From JASLBX01 sp036374175 (GTDB lineage Bacteria > Actinomycetota > Actinomycetes > Jiangellales > Jiangellaceae): a DNA stretch of 59,106 nt. A program made the position numbers and the translations under genes. Every line of letters starts with the position of its first letter. Position 1 is the first letter of the stretch. Positions 25,101 to 33,163 of the stretch are shown one piece after another. Under the pieces are notes generated by a model that saw only the letters and a list, made by a program, of their open reading frames with translations, made no database searches and was not told the origin of the DNA. The stretch spans positions 1 to 59,106 of the forward strand of contig DASUUH010000073.1 in NCBI GenBank assembly GCA_036374175.1, written 5' to 3'.

Positions 25101-26654
25101 CTGCGCGAACAGCTGGGTGAAGTAGTCGAACAGCAGGCGCGGCCGGTCCGAGAGAGTTGCCACAGGTGTGTCGGTGCCCATCGACCCGATTGGCTCGGCG
25201 CCGACCTTCGCCATCGGTGTGAGCAGGATGCGCAACTCCTCCTGGGTGTAACCGAAGGTCTGCTGGCGCCGGGTCACGCTGGCATGGGTGTGCACCACGT
25301 GTTCGCGCTCGGGCAGGTCGGTCAGCCGCATGAGACCGGCGTGCAGCCAGTCGTCGTACGGGCGCTCGGCCGCCAGCGTCGCCTTGATCTCGTCGTCCTC
25401 GATGATCCGGTGCTCAGCGAGGTCGACGAGGAACATCCGGCCCGGTTGAAGGCGTCCCTTGCGGACGACGGTCGCGGGGTCGATGTCCAACACGCCCACC
25501 TCGGACGCCAGCACCACGAGGCCGTCCTCGGTGACCCAGAACCGGCCGGGACGCAGACCGTTGCGGTCGAGCACCGCGCCGACCTGGGTGCCGTCGGTGA
25601 ATGTGATGCTGGCCGGGCCGTCCCACGGCTCGATGATCGTGCTGTGGAACTCGTAGAAGGCGCGCCGCGCGGGATCCATCTCGGTGTGGTTCTCCCACGC
25701 TTCCGGGATCATCATCAGCACTGCGTGCGGCAGGCTCCGGCCGCCGAGGTGCACCAGTTCCAGAACCTCGTCGAAGCTCGCGGAGTCGCTCGCGCCCTGG
25801 GTGCAGATGGGGAACAGCCGCGACAGGTCACCCGGGATGAGGTCGGTGGCCAGCTGTGACTCCCGGGCGCGCATCCAGTTGCGGTTGCCCATCACAGTGT
25901 TGATCTCGCCGTTGTGGGCGAGGTACCGGTACGGATGCGCCAGCGGCCAGCTCGGGAATGTGTTGGTCGAGAACCGCGAATGGACGATCGCCAGTGCGGA
26001 GGCGAACCGGCGGTCGGAAATGTCTGGGAAGAACGGCTCCAGCTGGCCCGTCGTCAGCATGCCCTTGTAGACGATGGTGCGGGCCGACAGGCTCGGGAAG
26101 TACACCGGCATCTCATGCTCGGCGCGTTTGCGCAGGCAGAACGCGCGGCGGTCCAGCTCGATGGGCGTCAGTTCGGCGTCGTCTGCTGGGGAGACGAACA
26201 GCTGGCGGAACCGCGGCATAGTGGCTCTCGCGGTAGCTCCGACCAGCTCGGGGGTCGTGGGCACCGCGCGCCAGCCGACCACACGCAGGCCTTCCTCGGC
26301 GGCCAGCTCGGCGATGCGCTTTCGGGCGGCGATCTCCGCGGCGTTCTCGTCCGGCAGGAAGGCCAGGCCGGCAGCGTACTGGCCGGCGGCCGGCAGTTCG
26401 AAGTCGACGACGGCGCGGAAGAACACGTCCGGGATCTGCACCAGCAGGCCGGCGCCGTCACCCGACTCGGGTTCGGCGCCCGACGCTCCGCGGTGCTGCA
26501 GGTTGCGCAGGGCGGCGAGACCCTGGTCGACGATGTCGTGGCTAGCCTGCCCGGTGAGGGTGGCCACGAAGGCGACGCCGCACGCGTCGTGCTCGAAGTG
26601 CGGGTCGTAGAGGCCCTGCGGGCCTGGGCCTGAGTGCGGTGTGGTGAAGCGCAT
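22119..26654 (-). CDS. gltB: Glutamate synthase (NADPH) large subunit
   Basis: The protein has 1511 residues. The ATG at 26654 has GGGAG 6 bases upstream; a GTG two codons earlier overlaps that ribosome site and is less likely. The first 24 residues are a propeptide, leaving Cys25 (DACGVAF) as the N-terminal nucleophile of the Ntn glutaminase domain. The central and FMN-binding synthase domains follow (GAMSYGSISQEAHETLAIAMNR, GEGGQLPGHKVYPWIAKTRH, SPPPHHDIYSIEDLAQLI), with the Fe-S cysteines in CVMMRVCHLDTCPVGIATQ and a C-terminal beta-helix (GAGDHACEYMTGG). With GltD it makes two glutamates from glutamine and 2-oxoglutarate. A GlnR-like box lies 58 bases upstream. Confidence 0.97.
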   Translation of the reverse strand: MRFTTPHSGPGPQGLYDPHFEHDACGVAFVATLTGQASHDIVDQGLAALRNLQHRGASGAEPESGDGAGLLVQIPDVFFRAVVDFELPAAGQYAAGLAFLPDENAAEIAARKRIAELAAEEGLRVVGWRAVPTTPELVGATARATMPRFRQLFVSPADDAELTPIELDRRAFCLRKRAEHEMPVYFPSLSARTIVYKGMLTTGQLEPFFPDISDRRFASALAIVHSRFSTNTFPSWPLAHPYRYLAHNGEINTVMGNRNWMRARESQLATDLIPGDLSRLFPICTQGASDSASFDEVLELVHLGGRSLPHAVLMMIPEAWENHTEMDPARRAFYEFHSTIIEPWDGPASITFTDGTQVGAVLDRNGLRPGRFWVTEDGLVVLASEVGVLDIDPATVVRKGRLQPGRMFLVDLAEHRIIEDDEIKATLAAERPYDDWLHAGLMRLTDLPEREHVVHTHASVTRRQQTFGYTQEELRILLTPMAKVGAEPIGSMGTDTPVATLSDRPRLLFDYFTQLFAQVTNPPLDAIREELVTSLAGSIGPEYNLLAATPASCRQLVLPFPVIDNDALAKIIYVNQDGDLPGFDPYVVRGLFPAGGGGEALAERLDEICGEVSAAINRGARIIILSDRHSDANQAPIPSLLLTSAVHHHLIREKTRTRVGLVVEAGDVREVHHVALLIGYGAAAVNPYLAMESVEDLARAGVMLPGVTPDQAVRNLIKALGKGVLKVMSKMGVSTVASYTGAQIFEAIGLAQEVVDRYFTGTTSRLGGVGLEVIAEEVRRRHERAYPPGGVAPAHRTLEVGGEYQWRREGEPHLFDPNTVFRLQHSTSAGRYDIFKQYTRRVDEQAERLMTLRGLFKFAEGLREPVPIEQVEPVSEIVKRFNTGAMSYGSISQEAHETLAIAMNRLGARSNTGEGGEDRERLHDPERRSAVKQVASGRFGVTSEYLTYATDLQIKMAQGAKPGEGGQLPGHKVYPWIAKTRHSTPGVGLISPPPHHDIYSIEDLAQLIHDLKNSNPAARVHVKLVAEVGVGTVAAGVSKAHADVVLISGHDGGTGAAPLTSLKHAGGPWELGLAETQQTLLLNGLRDRIVVQVDGQLKTGRDVVIAALLGAEEYGFSTAPLVVSGCVMMRVCHLDTCPVGIATQNPELRARYRGQAEHVVTFFEYLAQEVREYLAALGFGSLDEAIGHAEMLDMHAAVDHWKASGLDLSPILHVPDVPAGMARRQVVSQDHGLVKALDNELITLAADALENGAPVRAQLPIRNVNRTVGAMLGHEVTKRTAGDGLPDDTIALTLVGSAGQSFGAFLPRGVTLRLEGDANDYLAKGLSGGRVIVRPDRSATLEAESNVIAGNVAAYGATSGELFVRGVVGERFCVRNSGVTAVVEGAGDHACEYMTGGTVVILGPTGRNVAAGMSGGEAYVLDLAAHRVNLGMVEIEQPSADELETVRALVERHVEETGSTLGEKLLAEWPGAAVRFSKIMPRDYKRVLAAKAAAERDGRDVLEAIMEAAHG

Positions 26655-26711
26655 GGGCACTCCCGTCGTCGGTGGTGGCGGCGGGTGCGAGGGACGGCTC
26701 TGGCCCTGCGC

Positions 26712-26727
26712 GTTTCGTGAAGGTTAC
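26712..26727 (-). promoter_or_regulatory. Candidate GlnR box upstream of gltBD (GTAAC-CTTCAC-GAAAC)
   Basis: On the minus strand the site reads GTAAC, six bases, GAAAC, a full match to the actinobacterial GlnR pattern gTnAc-n6-GaAAc. It is 58 bases before the gltB ATG. It also contains TAACCT, a possible -10 hexamer; if that is the promoter, binding would block transcription. No second box at 22-base spacing is seen. Confidence 0.55.
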
Positions 26728-26744
26728 CTGAGGTGACACCCGGC

Positions 26745-27452
26745 CTATCCGAGCCCGGCGCCAACCAGGTTTCCGATACCGTACGTCAACGCCGCCGCAA
26801 TGGCACCTAGGAACAGCTGACGAAGTCCCCCGAACCACCACGGCCTCGACGTGAATCGCGTGACAAGGGCCCCGGCAGCGAACAGCCCGACAAGCGACAC
26901 CACGATGCCGGGAAGCAATGCGTCCGAGCCCAGAAGGTACGGCATGAGAGGGATGATCGCGCCGATCGCAAACGAAAAGAACGACGAGACGGCGGCGAGC
27001 ACCGGCGACGGCAGGTCCTCCAACGTCACCCCGAGTTCCTCGCGGGCGTGGACGTTGACCGCGTTCTCGGGGTCGCGGTGAATCTGCCGAGAAACCTCCT
27101 CGGCAAGCTCGGGATCGACCCCGCGCTCGACGTACATCGCGGCCAGTTCGGCCATCTCACCCTCGGGGTTGTTCCGCAGCTCCTCCCGCTCCTTGGCGAT
27201 CTCGGCTTCGGCGTTCTCAGCCTGCGACGCGACGGACGTGTATTCGCCGGCGGCCATGCTGAACGCGCCCGCGGACAGCCCGGCGAGACCGGCGAGGATG
27301 ACGACCTGGCGTGGCGCCCCACCACCGGCGACGCCGGCGATGAGGGCGAAGTTCGAGACAAGCCCGTCCATCGCCCCGAAAACCGCGGGCCGCAGCCAAC
27401 CGCCGGTGACGTCGGCGTGCTCGTGGCTGATGGCGGGTGTCTCGGTGCTCAT
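26745..27452 (-). CDS. VIT1/CCC1-family transporter (iron/manganese type)
   Basis: The protein has 235 residues with about five membrane helices: two near the N-terminus (FGAMDGLVSNFALIAGVAGG, LAGLSAGAFSMAAGEYTSVASQ) and three at the C-terminal end. A charged, helical cytoplasmic segment of about 80 residues lies between, rich in Glu that could bind metal. This is the VIT family layout; members move Fe2+ or Mn2+ across membranes. The ATG has no ribosome site but a TAGCCT -10-like hexamer (27459-27464) ends 6 bases before it, pointing to a leaderless mRNA. Confidence 0.85.
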   Translation of the reverse strand: MSTETPAISHEHADVTGGWLRPAVFGAMDGLVSNFALIAGVAGGGAPRQVVILAGLAGLSAGAFSMAAGEYTSVASQAENAEAEIAKEREELRNNPEGEMAELAAMYVERGVDPELAEEVSRQIHRDPENAVNVHAREELGVTLEDLPSPVLAAVSSFFSFAIGAIIPLMPYLLGSDALLPGIVVSLVGLFAAGALVTRFTSRPWWFGGLRQLFLGAIAAALTYGIGNLVGAGLG

Positions 27453-27527
27453 ATCGTGAGGCTAAGCCAGTGGGGGTGTGGCCAACAACGTTGCCAAGCC
27501 TTACCTCAGCAGCCCAGCCTGCCTCTC

Positions 27528-27649
27528 GATCATGCTGGTCAATAACCCAAATGCTGGTCGATGATCACGGTTTCGTGATCAAGGCCGAATCGGCGATCTG
27601 CCGCGTCTTTGATCATTGACCAGCAGCACGATTATTGACCAGCAAGATC
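27528..27649. repeat. Three nested inverted repeats between lgt and the VIT gene
   Basis: The outer arms are GATCATGCTGGTCAATAA (27528-27545) and its reverse complement with one mismatch (27632-27649). The middle arms are GCTGGTCGATGATCA (27553-27567) and its one-mismatch complement (27610-27624). The inner hairpin is TGATCACG with loop GTTT (27562-27581). Middle and inner arms share bases 27562-27567, so those two pairings exclude each other. The core GCTGGTC-ATGATCA occurs four times in the element. No gene is visible in this 226-base gap. Confidence 0.85.
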
Positions 27650-27678
27650 ATTTCGACTCAAGGCGCCCAAGCGGCGAG

Positions 27679-29007
27679 TTATTTGCGCTGAGGTTCGGGT
27701 GCTTCCGCGGCCTCGTCACTCACCGCACCGCCGTCAGTCTCAGTCGGGGCAGCGTTCTCAGGCTCGGACGACGCAGGCGCCTCAACCTTGGTCTCGTCCG
27801 CCGCCTCGGCCTCAGCCGATGCAGGCGCCTCAGCCTTGGTCTCAGGCTCGGCCGCCGAGTCACTCTCGGTGCCGTCCGAGACAGGCTCCGCCGAGTCTGC
27901 GTCAGGCTCAGCCGTGAGAGCCGACACGACTTCGGTTGCGTCGTCCTCGTCCCCCTCGGTGTCCTCCGCTGCCTGCACATCGGCCGTAGCGGGCTCGTCG
28001 ACGACCGTGTCGCCGTCACCGTCCGCCGCCTTGTCGGCAGTTGTCGGCGCATCTTCGTCGGCGGTCTCGGAGACTTCCTCCATCTCGGAGGTTTCGTCCT
28101 TGGCAGTGACCTCGGCGGTAACCTCGGCCTCCTCCTCGAGCGGAGGCAGTTCGACCGTCTCGCGTCCGGGCTTGAGCCGTGCGGATACCACGATGTAGAC
28201 GATCGCTCCGACGAAGAGCAGTACCGAGACCCAGGCGTTGATCCGCATACCCAGGAACTCCCGGGCAGGGCCTGCCACGTCGCCGCCGTCATCGATCCGC
28301 AAGTTCTCGATCCAGGTGCGACCGGCCGTGTAGAGGGCGACGTACAGCGCGAAGACCCGGCCATGTCCCATCCGGAACCGACGGTCCGCCCAGATCAGTA
28401 CCACCGCCGTACCGACGGCCCATAGGGACTCGTAGAGGAAGATCGGGTGGAAGGGCCCGCCGTCGACCAGCACGGGATCGCCGCTCGCGTCGCGCACGGC
28501 CTCGAAGTTGCGCATCTGGTGCACTTCCAAGCCCCACGGCAGATCAGTGGGCCGGCCGTACAGCTCGTTGTTGAAGTAGTTGCCGATGCGGCCGATCGCC
28601 TGCGCCAGCACGATTCCCGGCGCGAGGGCATCGGCGAGCGCAGGGAACGGCAGACCCTTGCGCTTGGCCCCGATCCAACCGCCGAGCACGCCCGCGGCGA
28701 TGGCGCCCCAGATGCTGAGGCCGCCTTCCCAGATACGCAGTGCCTCAAGGGGTTCGCGGCCGGCCGCGAAGTACTTGTCCCAGTCCGTGATCAGGTGGTA
28801 AGCGCGAGCGCCCACAATGCCGAACGGCACCGCCCAGATGGCGATATCGAGCACATCTCCCGGTCGCCCACCGCGGGCGACCCAGCGGCGCTCCCCCAAC
28901 CAGACGGCCACGACAATGCCGATCATGATTGCCAGGGCATATGCCCGGATCGGGACTGGGCCGAGGTACCAGACTCCTTGGGTGGGGCTGGGGATGGAGG
29001 CGATCAC
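27679..29007 (-). CDS. lgt: Prolipoprotein diacylglyceryl transferase with long acidic tail
   Basis: The protein has 442 residues and a GTG start overlapping the DsbA-like gene's stop by 4 bases. Seven predicted membrane helices span residues 15-285, with the Lgt signature IGRIGNYFNNELYGRPTDLPWG and HPIFLYESLW, TWIENLRIDD. It attaches diacylglycerol to the lipobox Cys of lipoproteins such as those encoded nearby. The final 150 residues (about 290-442) are a low-complexity Glu/Ala/Thr/Asp tail without predicted structure; bacterial Lgt usually ends soon after the last helix. The tail would be cytoplasmic. Confidence 0.95.
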   Translation of the reverse strand: MIASIPSPTQGVWYLGPVPIRAYALAIMIGIVVAVWLGERRWVARGGRPGDVLDIAIWAVPFGIVGARAYHLITDWDKYFAAGREPLEALRIWEGGLSIWGAIAAGVLGGWIGAKRKGLPFPALADALAPGIVLAQAIGRIGNYFNNELYGRPTDLPWGLEVHQMRNFEAVRDASGDPVLVDGGPFHPIFLYESLWAVGTAVVLIWADRRFRMGHGRVFALYVALYTAGRTWIENLRIDDGGDVAGPAREFLGMRINAWVSVLLFVGAIVYIVVSARLKPGRETVELPPLEEEAEVTAEVTAKDETSEMEEVSETADEDAPTTADKAADGDGDTVVDEPATADVQAAEDTEGDEDDATEVVSALTAEPDADSAEPVSDGTESDSAAEPETKAEAPASAEAEAADETKVEAPASSEPENAAPTETDGGAVSDEAAEAPEPQRK

Positions 29008-29807
29008 TCGTCAGCCTCAGCCTCGGCCGCCGCGCTGTCCGTAGCGGGCGGCTCGACCGGTTCGGTTTCCTCGCCAGTGCCCGATCCCAGGGCGGCCTGC
29101 AGACCCGCCGGGTTCCACTGCGAGGAATCGACGACGGTGCGCTGGTCACCGTTCACGACGAAGATCGTGGGCGTGGAATTCACGCTGAACTCGTTCACAC
29201 CGAGCGAGTGCGAGGCGTTGACCCAGCCCTCGTACGTGCCGTCTTCGACGCAGGACTCGAAGGTGTCGCTCGACAGCCCGACACTCTCAGCGGCGCTAAG
29301 CAACTGGCTGTCGGTGTAGTTGCCCTGGATGGCGTAGATGGCGTCCATGTACTGCTCGCCCATGCCCTCGTCAAGCGAGCAGGCCCAGGCGTTGGTGGCT
29401 TTGATCGAAGCCAGTTGGCCGACGAAGGTCACCGGCCGGTAGACGACGTTGGCATCGCCATTGTCGGCGAGTTGCTTCAAGAACGGCCCGCTCGCGGCTT
29501 CGAAGTCGCGGCAGTGGGGGCAGCTGAAGTCGAACCACACCTCCATCGTGGGGGCGTCGGCGGCCGCCTCGGTGATCGAGTAGCCACCCCCCGACTCGGT
29601 GATGCCGGCCGGCTGAACGTCCGGATCGACCGGACCGGACGACCGGTTGGCCATCACCGCCACGGCGATGATCGCAACGGCGACTAGCACGGCCGCGATG
29701 ATGCCGAACCGCATCATCTGCTCGCGACGCCGCTCCTTGCGAGCCTGCTCTTCTCGCATGGATTTCACGCGGTCGCGCGCCTCGGTCTTCTTGCTCATCG
29801 CGGACAT
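29004..29807 (-). CDS. Membrane-anchored DsbA-family thiol oxidoreductase
   Basis: The start at 29807 (MSAMSKK) is preferred because GGAGG lies 10 bases upstream; ATG 29798 is also possible, and the ATG at 29855 lacks support. The 267-residue product has a charged cytoplasmic N-terminus, one membrane helix (FGIIAAVLVAVAIIAVAVMA), and a thioredoxin-fold extracytoplasmic domain with the CPHC redox motif in WFDFSCPHCRDFE, the cis-Pro in NSTPTIFVVNG, and a Glu/Ala/Pro-rich end. It probably introduces disulfides in exported proteins. It sits between trpA and lgt. Confidence 0.85.
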   Translation of the reverse strand: MSAMSKKTEARDRVKSMREEQARKERRREQMMRFGIIAAVLVAVAIIAVAVMANRSSGPVDPDVQPAGITESGGGYSITEAAADAPTMEVWFDFSCPHCRDFEAASGPFLKQLADNGDANVVYRPVTFVGQLASIKATNAWACSLDEGMGEQYMDAIYAIQGNYTDSQLLSAAESVGLSSDTFESCVEDGTYEGWVNASHSLGVNEFSVNSTPTIFVVNGDQRTVVDSSQWNPAGLQAALGSGTGEETEPVEPPATDSAAAEAEADE

Positions 29808-29900
29808 TGCCCTCTGCTCCTCCAAGCTCACCCGGCGCGGCCGGACGTCACGCATGACGGTACAACTTCACGCTGTGCCAGCAGGTTCCCCGCTAATCGT

Positions 29901-30695
29901 TCAACGGCGGCGAACTCCTTCAGCCAACTCGGCGGCGAGCGTAGCAACACTGGACGCCGCCGTCACGATGTCGGGTGCATCGAGCATCCTGCGAACGAAC
30001 GCCGAACCAACGATCACGCCGTCCGCGAAGCCGGCGACCTCCGCAGCCTGCGCGGCCGACGAGACGCCTAGCCCGACCGAAATGGGTAGTTCGGTGATCG
30101 GTCGCACCCGAGCGACGAGCGCTTCGGCGGCCCCGCCCACCTGGTCGCGGGTGCCGGTCACGCCCATCGTCGAGGCCGCGTAGACGAAGCCTCGACAGGC
30201 CTGGACGGTGAGCACCAGCCGCTCGTCCGTGGACGACGGCGCCACCAAGAAGATGGTGTCGACATCGCACGCCCGGGCAGCGGCCAGCCAGTCATCGGCC
30301 TCGTCGGGAATCAGATCCGGCGTGATCGTACCGGCACCTCCTGCAGCGGCCAGGTCGCGGGCGAACCGCTCCGGCCCGTACCGCAGGATCGGGTTCCAGT
30401 ACGACATGACGAGAGCGGGCACCCCCGCCTCGGCCACCGCTTCGACGGTACGCAACACATCAGGTGTCGTGGTGCCCGCGATGAGCGCGGCATCGACAGC
30501 CTGCTGGATGACCGGACCGTCGATCAGGGGGTCGCTGTACGGCAGGCCCACCTCGACGATGTCCACACCTGCATCGACCATGGCGCGGAGCGCGTCGATG
30601 GCGCCGGCCACGGACGGGTAACCCGCCGGGAGGTAGCCCACGAGGGCCGCCCGTGAATCGGCGGCAGCTTTGGCAAACATCTCTGCGAGCCGCAT
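29901..30695 (-). CDS. trpA: Tryptophan synthase alpha chain
   Basis: The protein has 264 residues and cleaves indole-3-glycerol phosphate to indole and glyceraldehyde 3-phosphate. The TIM-barrel shows LVGYLPAGYPS, VDIVEVGLPYSDPLIDGPVIQQA (catalytic Glu then Asp), VMSYWNPILRYG, IFLVAPSSTDERL, VYAASTMGVTG and PISVGLGVSSAAQA, then DGVIVGSAFV. The ATG follows directly on the trpB stop (TGAATG), so translation is coupled. Catalytic residues are intact. Confidence 0.96.
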   Translation of the reverse strand: MRLAEMFAKAAADSRAALVGYLPAGYPSVAGAIDALRAMVDAGVDIVEVGLPYSDPLIDGPVIQQAVDAALIAGTTTPDVLRTVEAVAEAGVPALVMSYWNPILRYGPERFARDLAAAGGAGTITPDLIPDEADDWLAAARACDVDTIFLVAPSSTDERLVLTVQACRGFVYAASTMGVTGTRDQVGGAAEALVARVRPITELPISVGLGVSSAAQAAEVAGFADGVIVGSAFVRRMLDAPDIVTAASSVATLAAELAEGVRRR

Positions 30696-31901
30696 TCAGC
30701 CCACCAGCCCGAACCACTTGGCGGCGGTCTCGACGTCCTTGTCGCCGCGTCCGGACAGGTTCACCACGATCACCGCACCGGCGCCTAGCCGCTTGCCCAG
30801 CCGCTGCACGCCGGCGAGCGCGTGCGCGCTCTCGATCGCCGGAATGATTCCTTCGGTGCGGCACAGCAGCGAGAACGCGTCCATCGCCTCGGCGTCGGTC
30901 ACCGACTCGTAGGTGGCTCGCCCGGTGTCGTGCAGCCAGGCGTGCTCTGGTCCCACCCCGGGATAGTCGAGGCCGGCCGAGATGGAATGCGACTCGATCG
31001 TCTGGCCCATCTCATCCTGGAGCAGGTAGGACCGGGCGCCGTGCAGGACACCTGGGGAGCCGGCGCTGATGGTGGCGGCGTGTCGCCCGGTCTCGACGCC
31101 GTCACCGCCGGCTTCGAATCCGTACAGCCCCACCTCGGCGTCGTCGATGAACGCGTGAAAGATGCCGATTGCATTCGAGCCGCCGCCGACGCACGCGGCC
31201 ACCGCGGTGGGCAGATCGCCGGTCAGTTCGAGAACCTGTTCGCGAGTTTCCAGGCCGATGACCCTGTGGAAGTCGCGGACCATCACCGGGAACGGGTGCG
31301 GGCCGGCCACGGTGCCTAACAGGTAGTGCGTGTGCTCGACGTTGGTCACCCAGTCGCGCATGGCCTCGTTGATCGCGTCCTTCAGCGTCCGTGAACCGGT
31401 GGTGACGGGAATGACCTCCGCGCCGAGCAGCCGCATCCGCGCGACGTTGAGCGCCTGGCGGCGGGTGTCCTCCTCGCCCATGTACACGACGCATTCGAGG
31501 CCCAGCAACGCCGCGGCGGTCGCCGTGGCCACGCCGTGCTGGCCGGCGCCGGTCTCGGCGATCACGCGACGCTTGCCCATGCGCTTGGTCAGTAACGCCT
31601 GGCCGAGCACGTTATTGATCTTGTGCGAGCCGGTGTGGTTGAGGTCTTCGCGTTTGAGCAGCACGCGGGCTCCGTGCGCGGCCTCCTGCCCGAACCGGTG
31701 CGCTTCGGTAAGAGGGCTGGGCCGCCCAGTGTAGGTCCGCAGCAAGTGGTCGAGCCGGGCGGTGAACTCGGCGTCGGCCAATGCGGCGCGGTATTCGCGG
31801 TCCAACTCGTCCAACGCGGCGACGAGCGCCTCGGGGACGAACCGGCCGCCGTACTCGCCGAACCGCCCGCGCGCGTCCGGCACTTCTGTGTGTGGGCTCA
31901 T
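30696..31901 (-). CDS. trpB: Tryptophan synthase beta chain
   Basis: The protein has 401 residues and condenses indole with serine using pyridoxal phosphate. LNHTGSHKINNVLGQALL holds the PLP Lys; ETGAGQHGVATATAAALLGLECVVYMG and ACVGGGSNAIGIFHAF (phosphate-binding) are standard. It is the partner of TrpA, which follows with no gap. It is separated from trpC by 13 bases. N-terminal GRFGEYGGRFVPE is the usual opening of the family. Confidence 0.97.
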   Translation of the reverse strand: MSPHTEVPDARGRFGEYGGRFVPEALVAALDELDREYRAALADAEFTARLDHLLRTYTGRPSPLTEAHRFGQEAAHGARVLLKREDLNHTGSHKINNVLGQALLTKRMGKRRVIAETGAGQHGVATATAAALLGLECVVYMGEEDTRRQALNVARMRLLGAEVIPVTTGSRTLKDAINEAMRDWVTNVEHTHYLLGTVAGPHPFPVMVRDFHRVIGLETREQVLELTGDLPTAVAACVGGGSNAIGIFHAFIDDAEVGLYGFEAGGDGVETGRHAATISAGSPGVLHGARSYLLQDEMGQTIESHSISAGLDYPGVGPEHAWLHDTGRATYESVTDAEAMDAFSLLCRTEGIIPAIESAHALAGVQRLGKRLGAGAVIVVNLSGRGDKDVETAAKWFGLVG

Positions 31902-31914
31902 CTCGGCGGCAGCT

Positions 31915-32724
31915 CTAGCCAGGCCCTTGGCGCAGGGCCGGGTGGGCGCCGGCAGCCACCAGGTCGGCGACAGCCGTGCGCGGCTCCTTGCCCGTGACCA
32001 GACTCTCGCCTACCAGAACGGCATCGGCGCCGGCCCGGGCCAGTTCGATGACGTCCCTGGGCCCCCGCACACCCGACTCGGCTACCTTCACGACCCCGTC
32101 CGGCACGTACGGAGCCAGTCGCTTGAACGTGGTCATGTCGACCTGCAACGTGGTGAGATCGCGCGCGTTGATGCCGATCAGCCGGGCGCCGGCCACGACG
32201 GCCCGCTCGACTTCGTCCGCCGTGTGGCACTCGACCAAGGGGGTCAACCCGATCGATTCGGCGCGTTCGATGAGCGCCACCAAGGCGTTCTGATCAAGTG
32301 CCACGGCCAGCAGCAGGGCGAGGTCAGCGCCGCAGGCCCGGGCTTCCCACAGTTGGTAGCTGGTGATGATGAAGTCCTTGCGCAGCACCGGCGCCTCGAT
32401 CGCCGTCCGGACCGCCTTCAGGTCGTCCAGCGACCCGCCGAAGCGACGGCTTTCGGTCAGGACGCTTATCGCGGCGGCGCCGCCGGCTTCGTATTCGCGC
32501 GCCAGGGCAGCCGGGTCGGAGATATCGGCCAGCGTGCCCTTGGACGGACTGGCCCGCTTGACCTCGGCGATGACCGAAACACCCGGCGCCCGCAGCAGCG
32601 GCATCGGGTCGCGGGCCGGCGGCTGGCGATCGGCGGCCGCCTTCAACTCATCCAGAGAAACGCGCTGCTGGCGTTCTGCCAAGTCAGCGCGTACCCCGTC
32701 GAGGATCTCGTCGAGTACGCTCAC
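31915..32724 (-). CDS. trpC: Indole-3-glycerol phosphate synthase
   Basis: The GTG at 32724, 6 bases after GGGGGA, gives 269 residues; the frame is open 84 codons further but those are non-coding. Key segments are VSVIAEVKRASPSKG (catalytic Lys), ISVLTESRRFGGS, LRKDFIITSYQLWEARACGAD, VECHTADEVERA, LIGINARDLTT and VKVAESGVRGPRDVIELARAGADAVLVGESL. It closes the anthranilate-derived ring to indole-glycerol phosphate for TrpA/TrpB. TrpD and TrpF are not in the window. Confidence 0.95.
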   Translation of the reverse strand: MSVLDEILDGVRADLAERQQRVSLDELKAAADRQPPARDPMPLLRAPGVSVIAEVKRASPSKGTLADISDPAALAREYEAGGAAAISVLTESRRFGGSLDDLKAVRTAIEAPVLRKDFIITSYQLWEARACGADLALLLAVALDQNALVALIERAESIGLTPLVECHTADEVERAVVAGARLIGINARDLTTLQVDMTTFKRLAPYVPDGVVKVAESGVRGPRDVIELARAGADAVLVGESLVTGKEPRTAVADLVAAGAHPALRQGPG

Positions 32725-32834
32725 GCTCGTCCCCCCGGGGTCTGCTCGATGCCATCGATGCCTGGTCGAACCAGCGTAACCAGGCCGGCTCAGTTCTTCG
32801 CCATCGCCCCACCCGCAAGGGGTCAAGGCCCAGG

Positions 32835-33158
32835 TCAGCCGCTGGGATCCACTCGATAGCCCTGGCCGCGGACGGTGCTGATCGGCAAGGCCCGGCCGAG
32901 TTTGGCGCGCAGTGCGGCCACGTGGACGTCGATGGTGCGAGTGCCGACCGGTTCGCGGTAGCCCCAGACTTCGCACATCAACTCGGCCCGGCTGCAGACC
33001 CGTCCTTCGTGCCGCATCAAGTGTTCCAACAGCCCGAACTGCGTCTTGGTCAATGCGAGCTCACGCCCGGCGGCAAGCACCCGGCCCGTGGCGACATCCA
33101 GTGTGACCCCGCCGACTGTCAGGAGCGGGATGTCGACCGAACGCCGCCGGGCGACCAT
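32835..33158 (-). CDS. Stand-alone OmpR/PhoB-type winged-helix protein in the trp run
   Basis: This 107-residue protein consists only of a Trans_reg_C winged helix: LTVGGVTLDVATGRVLAAGRE (N-terminal beta sheet), LTKTQFGLLEHLMRHEGRVCSRAELMCEVWG (helices), TRTIDVHVAALRAKLG (recognition helix) and STVRGQGYRVD (wing). No receiver domain exists here or upstream, where HGxxPAAW ends 5 bases away. It lies between that gene and trpC on the same strand, so it is probably cotranscribed with trp genes. Target and signal are unknown; control of the trp operon itself is a plausible guess. Confidence 0.85.
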   Translation of the reverse strand: MVARRRSVDIPLLTVGGVTLDVATGRVLAAGRELALTKTQFGLLEHLMRHEGRVCSRAELMCEVWGYREPVGTRTIDVHVAALRAKLGRALPISTVRGQGYRVDPSG

Positions 33159-33163
33159 TGCCC

